Below, in pieces: positions 26,969 through 35,493 of a stretch of DNA of 64,000 nt. Every line of letters starts with the position of its first letter. Position 1 is the stretch's first letter. Made by a program: the position numbers and the translations under genes. The notes beneath the pieces are model-generated. The model was not told where the DNA came from. It was given only the letters and a program-made list of their open reading frames with translations, and made no database searches. Location of the stretch: assembly GCA_964640725.1 (NCBI GenBank), contig CAZXIJ010000002.1, positions 124,001 through 188,000 of the forward strand, read 5' to 3'. This DNA is from CALHVX01 sp964640725. GTDB lineage: Bacteria > Pseudomonadota > Gammaproteobacteria > Pseudomonadales > Azotimanducaceae.

Positions 26969-27013
26969 CGGCACAATGTGGCCCCACCGCTCCATCGGGG
27001 ATCCGGAACAGTC

Positions 27014-27448
27014 ATGGCCAAGCCGCTCAAAATCGACCACCAGATGCTGGTCAGCCAGGCCCTCGAGCAAATCGAGACCCTGAGCGTTGAAGAGGCTGTG
27101 GCCGCGCTCAGCGACGAAGGAGTCACCTTTGTCGACCTGCGCGATCCCCGCGAGCTCGAGCGAGAGGGCCGTATCCCGGGCTCTGTCCACGCGCCCCGGG
27201 GCATGATCGAGTTCTGGGTCGATCCGTCCAGCCCCTACTTCAAGCCAGTCTTCGGCAACGGCAACCGGTTCGTGTTTTATTGCCAAAGCGGCTGGCGCTC
27301 GGCCCTGACGACGCAAACCGTGCAAAGCATGGGGCTCGCGCCGGTCTGCCATTTCGAAGGCGGCTATCGGGCCTGGAAGGACGCCGGCGCGCCGACGGAA
27401 GCCATGCCCGAACGTCCTGCCAAGCGCTCTGCCGACAAGCAAAACTGA
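27014..27448 (+). CDS. Rhodanese-like single-domain protein
   Basis: 144 residues. TFVDLRDPRELEREGRIPGSVHAPRG is the rhodanese entry motif, and FYCQSGWRSALTTQ carries the catalytic Cys of the CxxGxR-type loop. The ending HFEGGYRAWKDAGAP is typical. Such proteins move sulfane sulfur or act in cyanide detoxification; the acceptor is unknown. ATG at 27014 is chosen; an upstream in-frame ATG at 26978 lacks similarity. The next gene starts one base after its stop. Confidence 0.88.
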   Translation: MAKPLKIDHQMLVSQALEQIETLSVEEAVAALSDEGVTFVDLRDPRELEREGRIPGSVHAPRGMIEFWVDPSSPYFKPVFGNGNRFVFYCQSGWRSALTTQTVQSMGLAPVCHFEGGYRAWKDAGAPTEAMPERPAKRSADKQN

Positions 27449-27449
27449 T

Positions 27450-28037
27450 ATGAACCTGGTGGTGTACTGGCTCGCCTTCTGCGGCGGCTTTGCGATTATG
27501 TCGATGGAACTGCTTGGTGGGCGGCTCCTTGCGCCCTACTTCGGGAGTTCGATCTATGTCTGGGGCAGCATCATCACGGTGTTCATGCTGGCCTTGTCCA
27601 TCGGCTACCTGCTGGGAGGCCGCGCCACCCTGGCGCGCGTGAGCGTCACGCGTTTCGGCCTGATCTTCCTTGTCGGCGCGGCGCTGATGCTGCCGCTATT
27701 GCTCGCCAACGAAGCGGTCATGAACTGGATCTTCGATCGCTTTACAGACCCTCGCCTCGGCTCGTTGCTGGCCTGCATGTCCCTGTTCTTCATCCCGACC
27801 CTGGTTCTTGGCATGATTTCGCCCTACGCCGTGCGGCTCCTGGTGGAGCACCGGGACGAGTCGGGCGCAGTGGCCGGTCGTCTCTACTTCGTGTCGACCC
27901 TGGGCAGCGCACTGGGCACCCTGGCGACGTCCTTCTACCTGGTTTTGTGGTTCGAAATGAATACCCTGTTCGTGATTCTCGCCAGCGTGCTGGCCCTGTG
28001 CGGCGTCCTCGGGCTGTTCGCCGGCCGCCGGCGTTGA
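27450..28037 (+). CDS. Membrane half of a spermidine-synthase-like two-gene unit
   Basis: 195 residues with about six membrane helices: MSMELLGGRLLAPYFGSSIYVWGSII at the start, LVLGMISPYAVRLL in the middle, then SGAVAGRLYFVSTLGSALGT. This is the membrane module that in many bacteria is fused to a spermidine synthase-like methyltransferase-fold domain. Here the two halves are separate genes, and this stop overlaps the next start (TTGA). Function of the membrane part is unknown. Confidence 0.8.
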   Translation: MNLVVYWLAFCGGFAIMSMELLGGRLLAPYFGSSIYVWGSIITVFMLALSIGYLLGGRATLARVSVTRFGLIFLVGAALMLPLLLANEAVMNWIFDRFTDPRLGSLLACMSLFFIPTLVLGMISPYAVRLLVEHRDESGAVAGRLYFVSTLGSALGTLATSFYLVLWFEMNTLFVILASVLALCGVLGLFAGRRR

Positions 28038-29017
28038 GCCGCGCGGCGACGCACCGTAACGCCCGCGGTGCCTGGATGATGGCTGTAGCGCTCCTGGGGC
28101 TTGGCGTCAGTAGCGCCGGCGTTGCCGCCGGCAAGGTCGTGCACCGGGAGCGATCGCTCTACCAAACCATTTTGGTGACGCAAGAGCGCAATCGCCTCTG
28201 TCTGCAGTTCAGCGTTCGGCGCGAACAGCGCAACCAGTCCTGTATGAACCCCCAGCGGCCGAAGGAGATGATTTTTCCTTACACCCAGATGATGCTCGCC
28301 ACCCTGCTCCTGAACCCGGACCCACAGCGCATTCTGGTGGTGGGTCTTGGCGGCGGCACGCTGCCGCAGGCCCTGACGGAGCTCTTTCCCCAGGCGCAGC
28401 TGTCGGTGGTCGAGATCGATCCTGCGGTGGTTCGGGTTGCCAAGGCGTACTTCGCCTACAAGCCCTCGGCGCGCACCGAAGTGATCGAGCAGGATGCTCG
28501 CGTCTTCACCAAGCGTCGGCTGAAAGCGCTAGCGGATCCAGAGGACGGCTATGACCTGATCCTGCTGGATGCCTTCAACGGCGACTATATCCCCGAGCAC
28601 CTGCTGACCCGGGAGTATCTGACCGAGACTCGGGGGCTCATGAAGCCTGGCGGCGTGCTGGCTGCAAATACCTTCGCCATCAGCCAACTTTATGACCATG
28701 AATCAACAACATACACGTCAGTCTTTGGGAAAATATTAAATCTCAAACTGCCTGAGACTGGCAACCGCGTGGTCATTGCGCAGAAATCGGGCGGCAGCGA
28801 TCTGCTGGCCACCCTGGACCTGCGGGAATTGCGGGCCCGGTTGCTGGAACAGGCCCCGGCGGTCGATGCGCGCCTGGCGCCCTACGGCATCAAGCTCGGC
28901 AAGGCGTTGCCTAAAATGATGGTCGCACCGGACTGGAACCCGAAGGCGCGGATCCTGACTGACCAGTACGCACCCGGAAATATCTTGAGCAACCGGCGCC
29001 GGCAAGCGGCGCCCTGA
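28034..29017 (+). CDS. Spermidine synthase-like (SpeE-fold) protein, soluble half
   Basis: About 327 residues from a TTG at 28034 that overlaps the upstream stop; ATG codons at 28073 and 28076 are alternatives. A hydrophobic N-terminal stretch (MMAVALLGLGVSSAGVAAG) suggests a signal or anchor. The core has ILVVGLGGGTLPQALTELFP and VVEIDPAVVRVAKAYF, the SAM-type fold of polyamine synthases, then DLILLDAFNGDYIPEHLLT. Whether it makes a polyamine is not established. Confidence 0.82.
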   Translation: MSRAATHRNARGAWMMAVALLGLGVSSAGVAAGKVVHRERSLYQTILVTQERNRLCLQFSVRREQRNQSCMNPQRPKEMIFPYTQMMLATLLLNPDPQRILVVGLGGGTLPQALTELFPQAQLSVVEIDPAVVRVAKAYFAYKPSARTEVIEQDARVFTKRRLKALADPEDGYDLILLDAFNGDYIPEHLLTREYLTETRGLMKPGGVLAANTFAISQLYDHESTTYTSVFGKILNLKLPETGNRVVIAQKSGGSDLLATLDLRELRARLLEQAPAVDARLAPYGIKLGKALPKMMVAPDWNPKARILTDQYAPGNILSNRRRQAAP

Positions 29018-29038
29018 GGTCTGCGATCCGGAACCAGG

Positions 29039-30568
29039 CTAGGCCTGATGCTTGGCCCAGTACTCGTCTTTCAGCAGGCGTTTGTAGAGCTTTCCCGTCG
29101 GGTGCCTGGGGAGCTGCTCGCGAAAGTCGATGCTGCGGGGACACTTCACGTGGCTTAGCCGCTCTCGGCAGTACGCGAGCAACTCCTCCGCCATGATGGG
29201 GTCGGCCGCGCTCATGTCCCGGGGCTGGACCACCGCCTTCACCTCCTCGCCGAAGTCCGCGTTGGGCACGCCAAAGACCGCCACATCGATCACCGAGTCA
29301 TGGGTGATCAGCACGTTCTCCGCCTCCTGAGGGTAGATGTTGACGCCGCCCGAGATGATCATGAAGTGCTTGCGGTCTGTCAGGTACAGGAAGCCGTCTT
29401 CGTCCAGATAACCCACATCGCCAAGGGTCGTCCAGCCTTTGGCGTGCGTGGACTGGCGGGTCTTTTCCGGATCGTCATGGTATTCAAAGGTCCCGCCGCC
29501 GCCGAAGTAGACGGTGCCCGACTCGCCGACCGGCACTTCGTGGCCCTCGTCGTCGCAGATGTGCAGCTCGCAGTTCAGGGGCCGCCCCACGGAGCCCTTG
29601 TGCGCGAGCCAGTCCTGCGAGTTGAGCTGCACAAAACCATTGCCTTCTGTGCCTGCGTAGTACTCGAACAGCACCGGCCCCCACCAGTCGATCATCGCTT
29701 CCTTGACCGGCACTGGACAAGGCGCTGCCGCGTGGATAGCACACTTCAGGGAACTCAGGTCGTAGCGCTTGCGCGCGGCTTCGTCGAGCTTGAGCATGCG
29801 CACGAACATGGTCGGCACCCACTGGCTGTGCGTCACCTGGTAGCGCTCGATCGTCTTGAGCGCGTCTTCGGCGTCGAAGTGCTCCATGACGACCACGCTG
29901 ATACCTTGCCGCAGGGCCCCCATGGTGAAAGTCAAAGGCGCCGCGTGATAAAGCGGCGCCGGCGTCAGATAGATCGAGGTCTCATCCATGCCCCAAAGCA
30001 GCGAGAACAGGTTCGGGGCATCGTCTTCGCCGTAGGGATGCTCCGGCAAGGGCTTCTTTACGCCCTTGGGATACCCGGTGGTACCGGACGAATACAGCAT
30101 CTGGGCCCCTTCCGAGGCGTCCTCGAGCAGCGTGGCCGGCATGTCGGCGATCGCGTCTTCCCAGGATTCGAAACCGGCAGTGGCTTCATCGAGCATGTAC
30201 CAACGCTGTACTTTCGACGCGAGAGACAGCAGCGGTGTTGCCACGGACTCCCGGGCCCGCGAGGTGATGAACACGCGCGCACCGCAGTTGTTGACGATGT
30301 AGGCCACCTCGTCCGCCTGCAAGCGCCAGCTGATCGCGGTGTAGTAGATCCCAGCACGCTGAGCTGCCCAACAGAGCTTCAGAAAGTGGGGGTGGTTCTC
30401 CAGCAGCAGCGCGATGTGGTCGCCCCGCTGCAGGCCCAGGGCCCGGAACAGCGCCGCGCCCTGATTGGCTGCCGCCTCCAATTGCCCGAAGGTGATCTGC
30501 TCACCGCTCGCGGCCATGGTGTAGGCAGGTTTGTCTGGCGTTTGCGCCGCAGTGATTCCCGGGTGCAT
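29039..30568 (-). CDS. AMP-forming acyl-CoA synthetase
   Basis: 509 residues, ANL superfamily. MLYSSGTTGYPKGVKKPLP is the ATP-binding P-loop. YYAGTEGNGF, the hinge GDVGYLDEDGFLYLTDRKHFM and the C-terminal Lys in PRHPTGKLYKRLL are all present, so it should activate a carboxylic acid to its CoA thioester. Chain length or substrate is not decidable. Its ATG directly follows the msrB stop, so they form one transcript. Confidence 0.88.
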   Translation of the reverse strand: MHPGITAAQTPDKPAYTMAASGEQITFGQLEAAANQGAALFRALGLQRGDHIALLLENHPHFLKLCWAAQRAGIYYTAISWRLQADEVAYIVNNCGARVFITSRARESVATPLLSLASKVQRWYMLDEATAGFESWEDAIADMPATLLEDASEGAQMLYSSGTTGYPKGVKKPLPEHPYGEDDAPNLFSLLWGMDETSIYLTPAPLYHAAPLTFTMGALRQGISVVVMEHFDAEDALKTIERYQVTHSQWVPTMFVRMLKLDEAARKRYDLSSLKCAIHAAAPCPVPVKEAMIDWWGPVLFEYYAGTEGNGFVQLNSQDWLAHKGSVGRPLNCELHICDDEGHEVPVGESGTVYFGGGGTFEYHDDPEKTRQSTHAKGWTTLGDVGYLDEDGFLYLTDRKHFMIISGGVNIYPQEAENVLITHDSVIDVAVFGVPNADFGEEVKAVVQPRDMSAADPIMAEELLAYCRERLSHVKCPRSIDFREQLPRHPTGKLYKRLLKDEYWAKHQA

Positions 30569-31000
30569 TCAGCCCTCCTCCGGCACAAGCTTGAGGGAAG
30601 CGGAATTCATGCAGTAGCGCAGCCCGGTAGGTCGCGGGCCGTCCGGAAACACATGGCCCAAATGGGCATCACAGCGGCTGCAGATCGCTTCCGTCCGAAC
30701 CATGCCGTGGCTTTCGTCCCGATCGGTGTTGACGGCAGCGTCGTCAATGGGCGCATAGAAGCTGGGCCAGCCAGAGCCGGAATCGTACTTGGTGTCGCTG
30801 TCGAACAGCGGCTGGTCGCAGCATCGGCACAGGTAGGTGCCCGGGGTCTTGGTGTCCCAGTACTCGCCGCTGAAAGCGCGCTCCGTACCGGCACAGCGGG
30901 CGATCTGGTACTCGTCCGGCGACAGGGCCTCGCGCCACTCGTCGTCCGCTTTGGTCACTTTGGCGGGCTGGGGGCTCGCTCCCGTATCTGGCTCGGCCAT
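30569..31000 (-). CDS. msrB: Peptide-methionine (R)-S-oxide reductase MsrB
   Basis: 143 residues. YLCRCCDQPLF and ICSRCDAHLGHVFPDGP give the two zinc CxxC pairs. SGSGWPSFY is the substrate-binding signature, and RYCMNSASL has the catalytic Cys. MsrB repairs the R form of methionine sulfoxide in the cytoplasm. Divergent from alaA. Confidence 0.95.
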   Translation of the reverse strand: MAEPDTGASPQPAKVTKADDEWREALSPDEYQIARCAGTERAFSGEYWDTKTPGTYLCRCCDQPLFDSDTKYDSGSGWPSFYAPIDDAAVNTDRDESHGMVRTEAICSRCDAHLGHVFPDGPRPTGLRYCMNSASLKLVPEEG

Positions 31001-31127
31001 GGCTGTTCCTCCTGCTGTTGTGCAAATCCCGCGTCAATGCCCGCTTCCGGAAAACGGGACTTCGCGGGACGCGGCAAGGCATCTACTATACCCACAGAGA
31101 CCGTAAATCCAGTATCCAGGATCTCCC

Positions 31128-32414
31128 ATGAAATCCATCGAGCCCACTCAGCCCACAAGCCACCCGTCCCGGCAGCGCGTCAGCGCCAGCGATCCGGCGT
31201 ACCGGGTGGCCGCGGCGCGAAAGCTGGGCAATGTGGGCTACGACATCCGTGGGCCGGTCATGGATGCGGCGCAGCGGCTGGAAGATGACGGCCATCAGGT
31301 CCTGAAGCTCAACATCGGCAACCCGGCGCCCTTTGGCTTCGACACGCCTGAAGAAATCATCCGCGACGTGATCCACCACCTGCCACAGGCCACCGGGTAC
31401 TGCGACTCGAAGGGGCTCTATTCGGCCCGCAAGGCCGTGATGCAGCACTGCCAGCGCGTGGGAATCGAAGGCGTTGAAGTCGACGACGTGTTTATCGGCA
31501 ATGGCGTCTCGGAGCTTGTGATGCTCTCGCTGCAGGCCTTGCTCGAACCGGGAGACGAAGTGCTGATCCCGGCTCCAGACTTTCCCCTGTGGAGTGCAGC
31601 GACCACCCTGTGCGGCGGCGCTCCCGTGCACTATCGGTGCGACGAAGGCGCTGACTGGGCGCCAGATCTTGCGCGCCTCGAAAAGCTGGTCAGCCCCCGA
31701 ACCCGGGCCCTTGTCGTGATCAACCCGAACAATCCCACCGGGGCGGTTTACAGCCGGGAGGTTCTGGATGAACTGGCCGCGTTCGCGCGCCGCCATGGCC
31801 TGGTCGTGCTGGCCGACGAGATTTACGACAAGGTCATCTACGACGACGCCGAGCATCTGCCTCTGGCCTCGATCTTTCAGGATGGCGTTGCCCTCACCTT
31901 TGGGGGGCTGTCCAAGACCTACCGCGCCGCCGGCTTCCGCACCGGCTGGATGATTGTCAGCGGCAACAAGCGCGCCGCCCGCTCCTACATCGAGGGGCTC
32001 AACCTGCTGGCGACCCTGCGGCTCTGTGCCAACGTGCCGACGCAACACGCCGTGCAAGCCGCGTTGGGCGGCTATCAAAGCATCAATGATCTGGTGGCCC
32101 CCGGGGGGCGGCTACACGAGCAACGCAATCGCGCCGTCGCTCTGCTGAACGACATCCCGGGCATCAGCTGCACCACGCCCAAGGGCGCTCTCTATCTCTT
32201 CCCCAGGATCGATACGGCGCGGTTCAACATTCGCGACGACGAGCAGTTCGTCCTCGATTTCCTGCAGGCCGAAAAGGTGCTGCTGGTGCACGGGCGCGGC
32301 TTTAGCTGGCCGGAACCTGATCACTTCCGCATTGTGTTCCTGCCGCACGTCAGGGACCTGGAAGCCGGAATCGGCGCTCTGGCTCGCTTCCTGGAAGGTT
32401 ATCGGCAGCGTTAG
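31128..32414 (+). CDS. alaA: Glutamate-pyruvate aminotransferase AlaA
   Basis: 428 residues. The match to E. coli AlaA is strong throughout: NVGYDIRGPVMDAAQRLE, LKLNIGNPAPFGFDTPEE, GYCDSKGLYSARKAVMQH, VINPNNPTGAVYS, and the PLP-Lys segment GGLSKTYRAAGFRTGW. It makes alanine from pyruvate and glutamate in the cytoplasm. The N-terminus is about 20 residues longer than in E. coli. The start at 31128 has a GGAT before it. A small unknown gene follows six bases later. Confidence 0.94.
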   Translation: MKSIEPTQPTSHPSRQRVSASDPAYRVAAARKLGNVGYDIRGPVMDAAQRLEDDGHQVLKLNIGNPAPFGFDTPEEIIRDVIHHLPQATGYCDSKGLYSARKAVMQHCQRVGIEGVEVDDVFIGNGVSELVMLSLQALLEPGDEVLIPAPDFPLWSAATTLCGGAPVHYRCDEGADWAPDLARLEKLVSPRTRALVVINPNNPTGAVYSREVLDELAAFARRHGLVVLADEIYDKVIYDDAEHLPLASIFQDGVALTFGGLSKTYRAAGFRTGWMIVSGNKRAARSYIEGLNLLATLRLCANVPTQHAVQAALGGYQSINDLVAPGGRLHEQRNRAVALLNDIPGISCTTPKGALYLFPRIDTARFNIRDDEQFVLDFLQAEKVLLVHGRGFSWPEPDHFRIVFLPHVRDLEAGIGALARFLEGYRQR

Positions 32415-32420
32415 TCGACG

Positions 32421-32861
32421 ATGGCAGACCTGCACCTCGATGACTTTTACGGTGATGTCGCGCGCAGCCTGCTGACCTTGCTGCAGACCTTTCCGCGCCC
32501 GCACACGTTGTTCGTCGAAGACATCTGTGGGCCAGACGAGCCCGATGAGTTTGGTCTGCACTCCAAGCGGCATCAGGCCTGTTTCGCAGCGCTGCTGTGG
32601 CTCGCCGAGGAGGGTTACCTGCGCCATGCGGGGCCGGTTCGGCAGGAGGCGATCGACCAGGCAGTGCTGAGCAGCCGCACGCTGCTGCTGCTGAACGCCC
32701 CGCCGAGGCAAAGCATGCTGACTGAGGTCAGCCAGCAAAGCGCGGAGCTGCATCGAGCCCGGCAAAACCATGCCCAGCATCTGCGTGAATGCATCAAGGC
32801 ACGGGACTCCTTTGCCCTGCGGCGCGCGGTGCTGGATTTCATGACGCAGTTTCAGCACTGA
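32421..32861 (+). CDS. Hypothetical protein downstream of alaA
   Basis: 146 residues, soluble, mostly helical. HQACFAALLWLAEEGYLR with a following RQEAIDQAVLSSRTLLLL looks like a winged-helix or helical bundle core, but I do not recognise a family. It begins six bases after alaA and so is probably co-transcribed. It converges on the ATP-NAD kinase-like gene with six bases between the stops. Confidence 0.65.
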   Translation: MADLHLDDFYGDVARSLLTLLQTFPRPHTLFVEDICGPDEPDEFGLHSKRHQACFAALLWLAEEGYLRHAGPVRQEAIDQAVLSSRTLLLLNAPPRQSMLTEVSQQSAELHRARQNHAQHLRECIKARDSFALRRAVLDFMTQFQH

Positions 32862-32867
32862 CCAAAG

Positions 32868-34094
32868 TCAGGATTGAATGCGGTAGAGCAGCTCGTCCTC
32901 ATAGCCGACGAGCACCGGCACCAGGCCCTGCAAGCGACGATTTAGTGCGGGATCGTCCGTATCCACCAGGAGCGGCCGGCCGGCAAGAGATGCCAGCTTG
33001 CTCCGCGTCCCGACAATCTTCAGGCGCGCGCGGTCGATGCCGGCAAGCCAGCTGGCGCTGAGCTGCTGATTCCCTCGACCCAGCAAAAAGCCCTGCTCCC
33101 GGGCAAAGCTGAGAACAACGGCATCGGGTGCCGGCGCATTCGCCGCCAGCCAGCTTGCGGTCACGTTGGTGCCCTGCAACTCGCCGTTGTTCCAGACGTC
33201 AACGCCGAGCAGCGTCGGTGTCAGCCCGAGGGCTTCTTTGACCCGGGCGCAAGTGCTGCCGGGCCCAAGCACCATCTGCCCGCTCGCATGGGCTTGCCAG
33301 TGGGCGGCCAGTTCTTCGAGTACCAGCGGTTCGGACTCCTTGCCAGCGACCTTGGTCTGCTGGACGTAACCGGCTGCGACCGGAATCTGCAGAGTGCCAT
33401 AGTGCTGCGTGCGGATCTGGCCGGCGCGACGCGCATCCTCATCGAGGTCACGCACGGCCCCTTCGCACGCCGCGACCTGGCCACCGGAACCCAGGCGGAA
33501 CACGATCTCCGCCGCGGCCTCCGGCGTGGTCGCGAACACGCCGGAGTGCATTTTGACGCCGGCCGGCACGCCGAGCACGAGCTGCTCCCCCACACCGGCA
33601 TCGATCAGGTCCCGGGCAGTGCCATCGCCCCCGACGAACAGCAGCAAATCAATGCCCGCAGCGACCAAGGCTCCGGCTGCAGCCCGGGTGTCTTCCGGAC
33701 CGGTCGCCGGCATGGTCTGCGTTGCCGCCAGTCGCCCGGCCGCGTCGCTGGTCGCTGCGGGCTCGAGGGTCTGCGCCGTCCATGCAGGAAGCCGCGCCAC
33801 GGCCTCGTTCAGCACTTGCGCTCCCATGGCCCCCGGCCAGGTCCTCCAGACCAGGCGGGGCAACCCGGCCCCCGTCCTGCCGGCGGCCGTCTGCCAACGG
33901 TCAGCCAGCGCTTTCAGAAGTCTGCGGGCCCGAGCCTCGCTGCGCGGCTTGCCGCCGGCAGCACGCGCCTGATCCCGCAACGCTGCCCCATCGCTGCCCT
34001 GCAGGGCAACAGCGCCGCCGATCCCGCTCCAGGGGTTAACCAGCAGCCCCAGGCGCAGCTGCGAGGGCCCTCGCACGTCCTGCCGAGCCGTCAT
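32868..34094 (-). CDS. ATP-NAD kinase family protein
   Basis: 408 residues. LGLLVNPWSGIGG at the N-terminus and LLLFVGGDGTARDLIDAG with the GGDGT motif place it in the NAD kinase/diacylglycerol kinase-like fold. LGVPAGVKMHSGVFATTPEAAAE is typical of the long ATP-NAD kinase-like family, separate from the housekeeping NadK. The substrate is not settled by sequence. Its start overlaps the epmC stop by four bases. Confidence 0.85.
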   Translation of the reverse strand: MTARQDVRGPSQLRLGLLVNPWSGIGGAVALQGSDGAALRDQARAAGGKPRSEARARRLLKALADRWQTAAGRTGAGLPRLVWRTWPGAMGAQVLNEAVARLPAWTAQTLEPAATSDAAGRLAATQTMPATGPEDTRAAAGALVAAGIDLLLFVGGDGTARDLIDAGVGEQLVLGVPAGVKMHSGVFATTPEAAAEIVFRLGSGGQVAACEGAVRDLDEDARRAGQIRTQHYGTLQIPVAAGYVQQTKVAGKESEPLVLEELAAHWQAHASGQMVLGPGSTCARVKEALGLTPTLLGVDVWNNGELQGTNVTASWLAANAPAPDAVVLSFAREQGFLLGRGNQQLSASWLAGIDRARLKIVGTRSKLASLAGRPLLVDTDDPALNRRLQGLVPVLVGYEDELLYRIQS

Positions 34095-34600
34095 GACGCA
34101 GCCGCCAGCCTGGCCTGGCGCAGCGCTTTCAGGAAGCGTTCCGCCCTGGGCGGCATCGCAGTGACCAACGCCTTACGGCGCAGCGCCAGCGAATCCAGGA
34201 AAGGCTGGCGCAGGCCGACATGCTGGTCCTCAACGTCATCGAAGCTGGCCCGAAACGCGATGCCGGCGGCGTCTGCAAACAGGCTCTCAAGAGCCTGCGG
34301 CATCAGTTCCCAGCGGAGAAACCGCGCCTGCTCTGCCGCGGTTCGTGGGGGCGGCAGGTACCGGTAGCCGAAATCGGGCAGCTGGCGCCGCCGGGCACCC
34401 GCCACGCACCAGTGCGCAATCTCGTGCAGCGCGCTGGCCGCGAAGTCTTCCCGGTAGACCAATTCTGCGGGGTGGGCCGCAGTCGCCGGGCGATACAGGG
34501 GCTCATTGGCACCGCCCAGGCAGCGAACCGGGGCCGTGGCCGCGAAGCACCGCTCGAAACAGCGGGCGATGGCCAGATCATCCAGCGCCCCGCCGGTCAT
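34091..34600 (-). CDS. epmC: Elongation factor P hydroxylase EpmC
   Basis: 169 residues. ALHEIAHWCVAGARRRQLPDFGYRY has the HExxH-type metal site of the family, followed by RFLRWELMPQALESLFADAAG. EpmC hydroxylates the beta-lysylated Lys of EF-P. ATG at 34600 overlaps the preceding stop by ATGA; the longer frame to 34747 is antisense-like and Arg-rich. The EF-P gene and epmAB are not in the window. Confidence 0.88.
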   Translation of the reverse strand: MTGGALDDLAIARCFERCFAATAPVRCLGGANEPLYRPATAAHPAELVYREDFAASALHEIAHWCVAGARRRQLPDFGYRYLPPPRTAAEQARFLRWELMPQALESLFADAAGIAFRASFDDVEDQHVGLRQPFLDSLALRRKALVTAMPPRAERFLKALRQARLAAAS

Positions 34601-35055
34601 TCGTCGACCGTGTCCACAGCACGCAGCGCCGCCAGATAGCTGGCGGGCAGCCAGTCGCCGCCGGCGAGGAGATGGTCCAGGTATGCCGCTGTCGGCCGCA
34701 GGTGCTCGGCGCGGCGGGCGCGATTGGCGAAATACGTCCAGCTCCAAAGGGCCCCGTCCTGCGTGTGGACCGCGATGGCCTCACGGCCATAGTTGATCGG
34801 GGCGCGCTCGTAGGGATCCATTTTCAGAATCTCCTGTGCGCTGGCGAGGTCGTAGAGCACCCCGTGTACGAGCGAGCCCGGTCGAGCGACAACGTTAGCG
34901 TGGCCCGCCCCCGGGTACTCGCCGCCAACCTTGTCGAAGCGCAGCTCATAGCCGCGAATGCAGCCGGCCCGGGGCCGGCCCAGGGTGGCCAGGCCCCGGT
35001 CGGCCATGCGGGCCGGGTTCATGTTCGAGCCGTAGGCAAAATAGCGAGCGATCAC
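34597..35055 (-). CDS. Gamma-glutamylcyclotransferase family protein
   Basis: 152 residues. RYFAYGSNMNPARM at the N-terminus is the YGSN glycine loop of the GGCT-like fold, and VHGVLYDLASAQEILKMDPYE carries the expected acidic residue. It probably acts on a gamma-glutamyl compound, which is not known. It lies between tusA and epmC on one strand with a three-base gap to tusA. Confidence 0.85.
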   Translation of the reverse strand: MIARYFAYGSNMNPARMADRGLATLGRPRAGCIRGYELRFDKVGGEYPGAGHANVVARPGSLVHGVLYDLASAQEILKMDPYERAPINYGREAIAVHTQDGALWSWTYFANRARRAEHLRPTAAYLDHLLAGGDWLPASYLAALRAVDTVDE

Positions 35056-35058
35056 CGG

Positions 35059-35340
35059 TCAGCCGGCCCGACGGATGCGAAACTGGTACTCGCCAGCAAC
35101 CTGCTCGCTGTGGAGCAACTCGTGGCCGAGAAAGCGGCACAGCTGCTCAAAATCGCGCACGGTGGACGGGTCGGTTGCCAGGATTTCCAGCACTTCTCCC
35201 GACTGCAGCCCGCGCAGTGCGTTACGGGCCAACATCAGCGGCTCCGGGCACATCAGCCCACGAGCATCGAGCTGCTGGGCAATCGGTTCAGGGTTCGGGT
35301 TGTCGATGGGTCTGCCCCAGGATCGGCGGCCTGCAATCAT
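35059..35340 (-). CDS. tusA: Sulfur carrier protein TusA
   Basis: 93 residues. QQLDARGLMCPEPLMLARNA holds the CPxP motif with the sulfur-carrying Cys, followed by GEVLEILATDPSTVRDFEQLC and a C-terminal FRIRRAG close to E. coli TusA. TusA relays persulfide sulfur for tRNA thiolation and other pathways. ATG at 35340 gives an extra N-terminal stretch of about 20 residues. It is divergent from the large envelope cluster. Confidence 0.9.
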   Translation of the reverse strand: MIAGRRSWGRPIDNPNPEPIAQQLDARGLMCPEPLMLARNALRGLQSGEVLEILATDPSTVRDFEQLCRFLGHELLHSEQVAGEYQFRIRRAG

Positions 35341-35397
35341 AACCGTCGGCGTGCGAAAGGCGATGGAAGCGTTTGATTCGACGCCAGTTTCACCACC

Positions 35398-35426
35398 TTG
35401 ACTTGCATTCTGGCGCTCTACACACT
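35398..35426 (+). promoter_or_regulatory. Candidate promoter for the envelope cluster
   Basis: TTGACT (35398-35403), 17 bases, then CACACT (35421-35426). The -35 is good and the -10 is poor. It is the best match in the 153-base divergent region between tusA and the first cluster gene, which has no other recognisable feature. Confidence 0.3.
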
Positions 35427-35493
35427 CGAACCAGACGGCCGGACTGCGGTCATAGCTGTATCCGTACCGATCACGCGACCGACCATGCACCAT

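Noticed and set aside
29300..31288. Long 662-codon open frame on the plus strand
   Set aside because: It runs antisense through acyl-CoA synthetase, msrB and the alaA start, all with clear family motifs on their own strands; the translation is Arg/His/Gln-rich without any domain pattern. It is a shadow of GC-rich coding.
31086..32078. 330-codon minus-strand open frame
   Set aside because: Antisense to alaA; shadow frame in GC-rich DNA.
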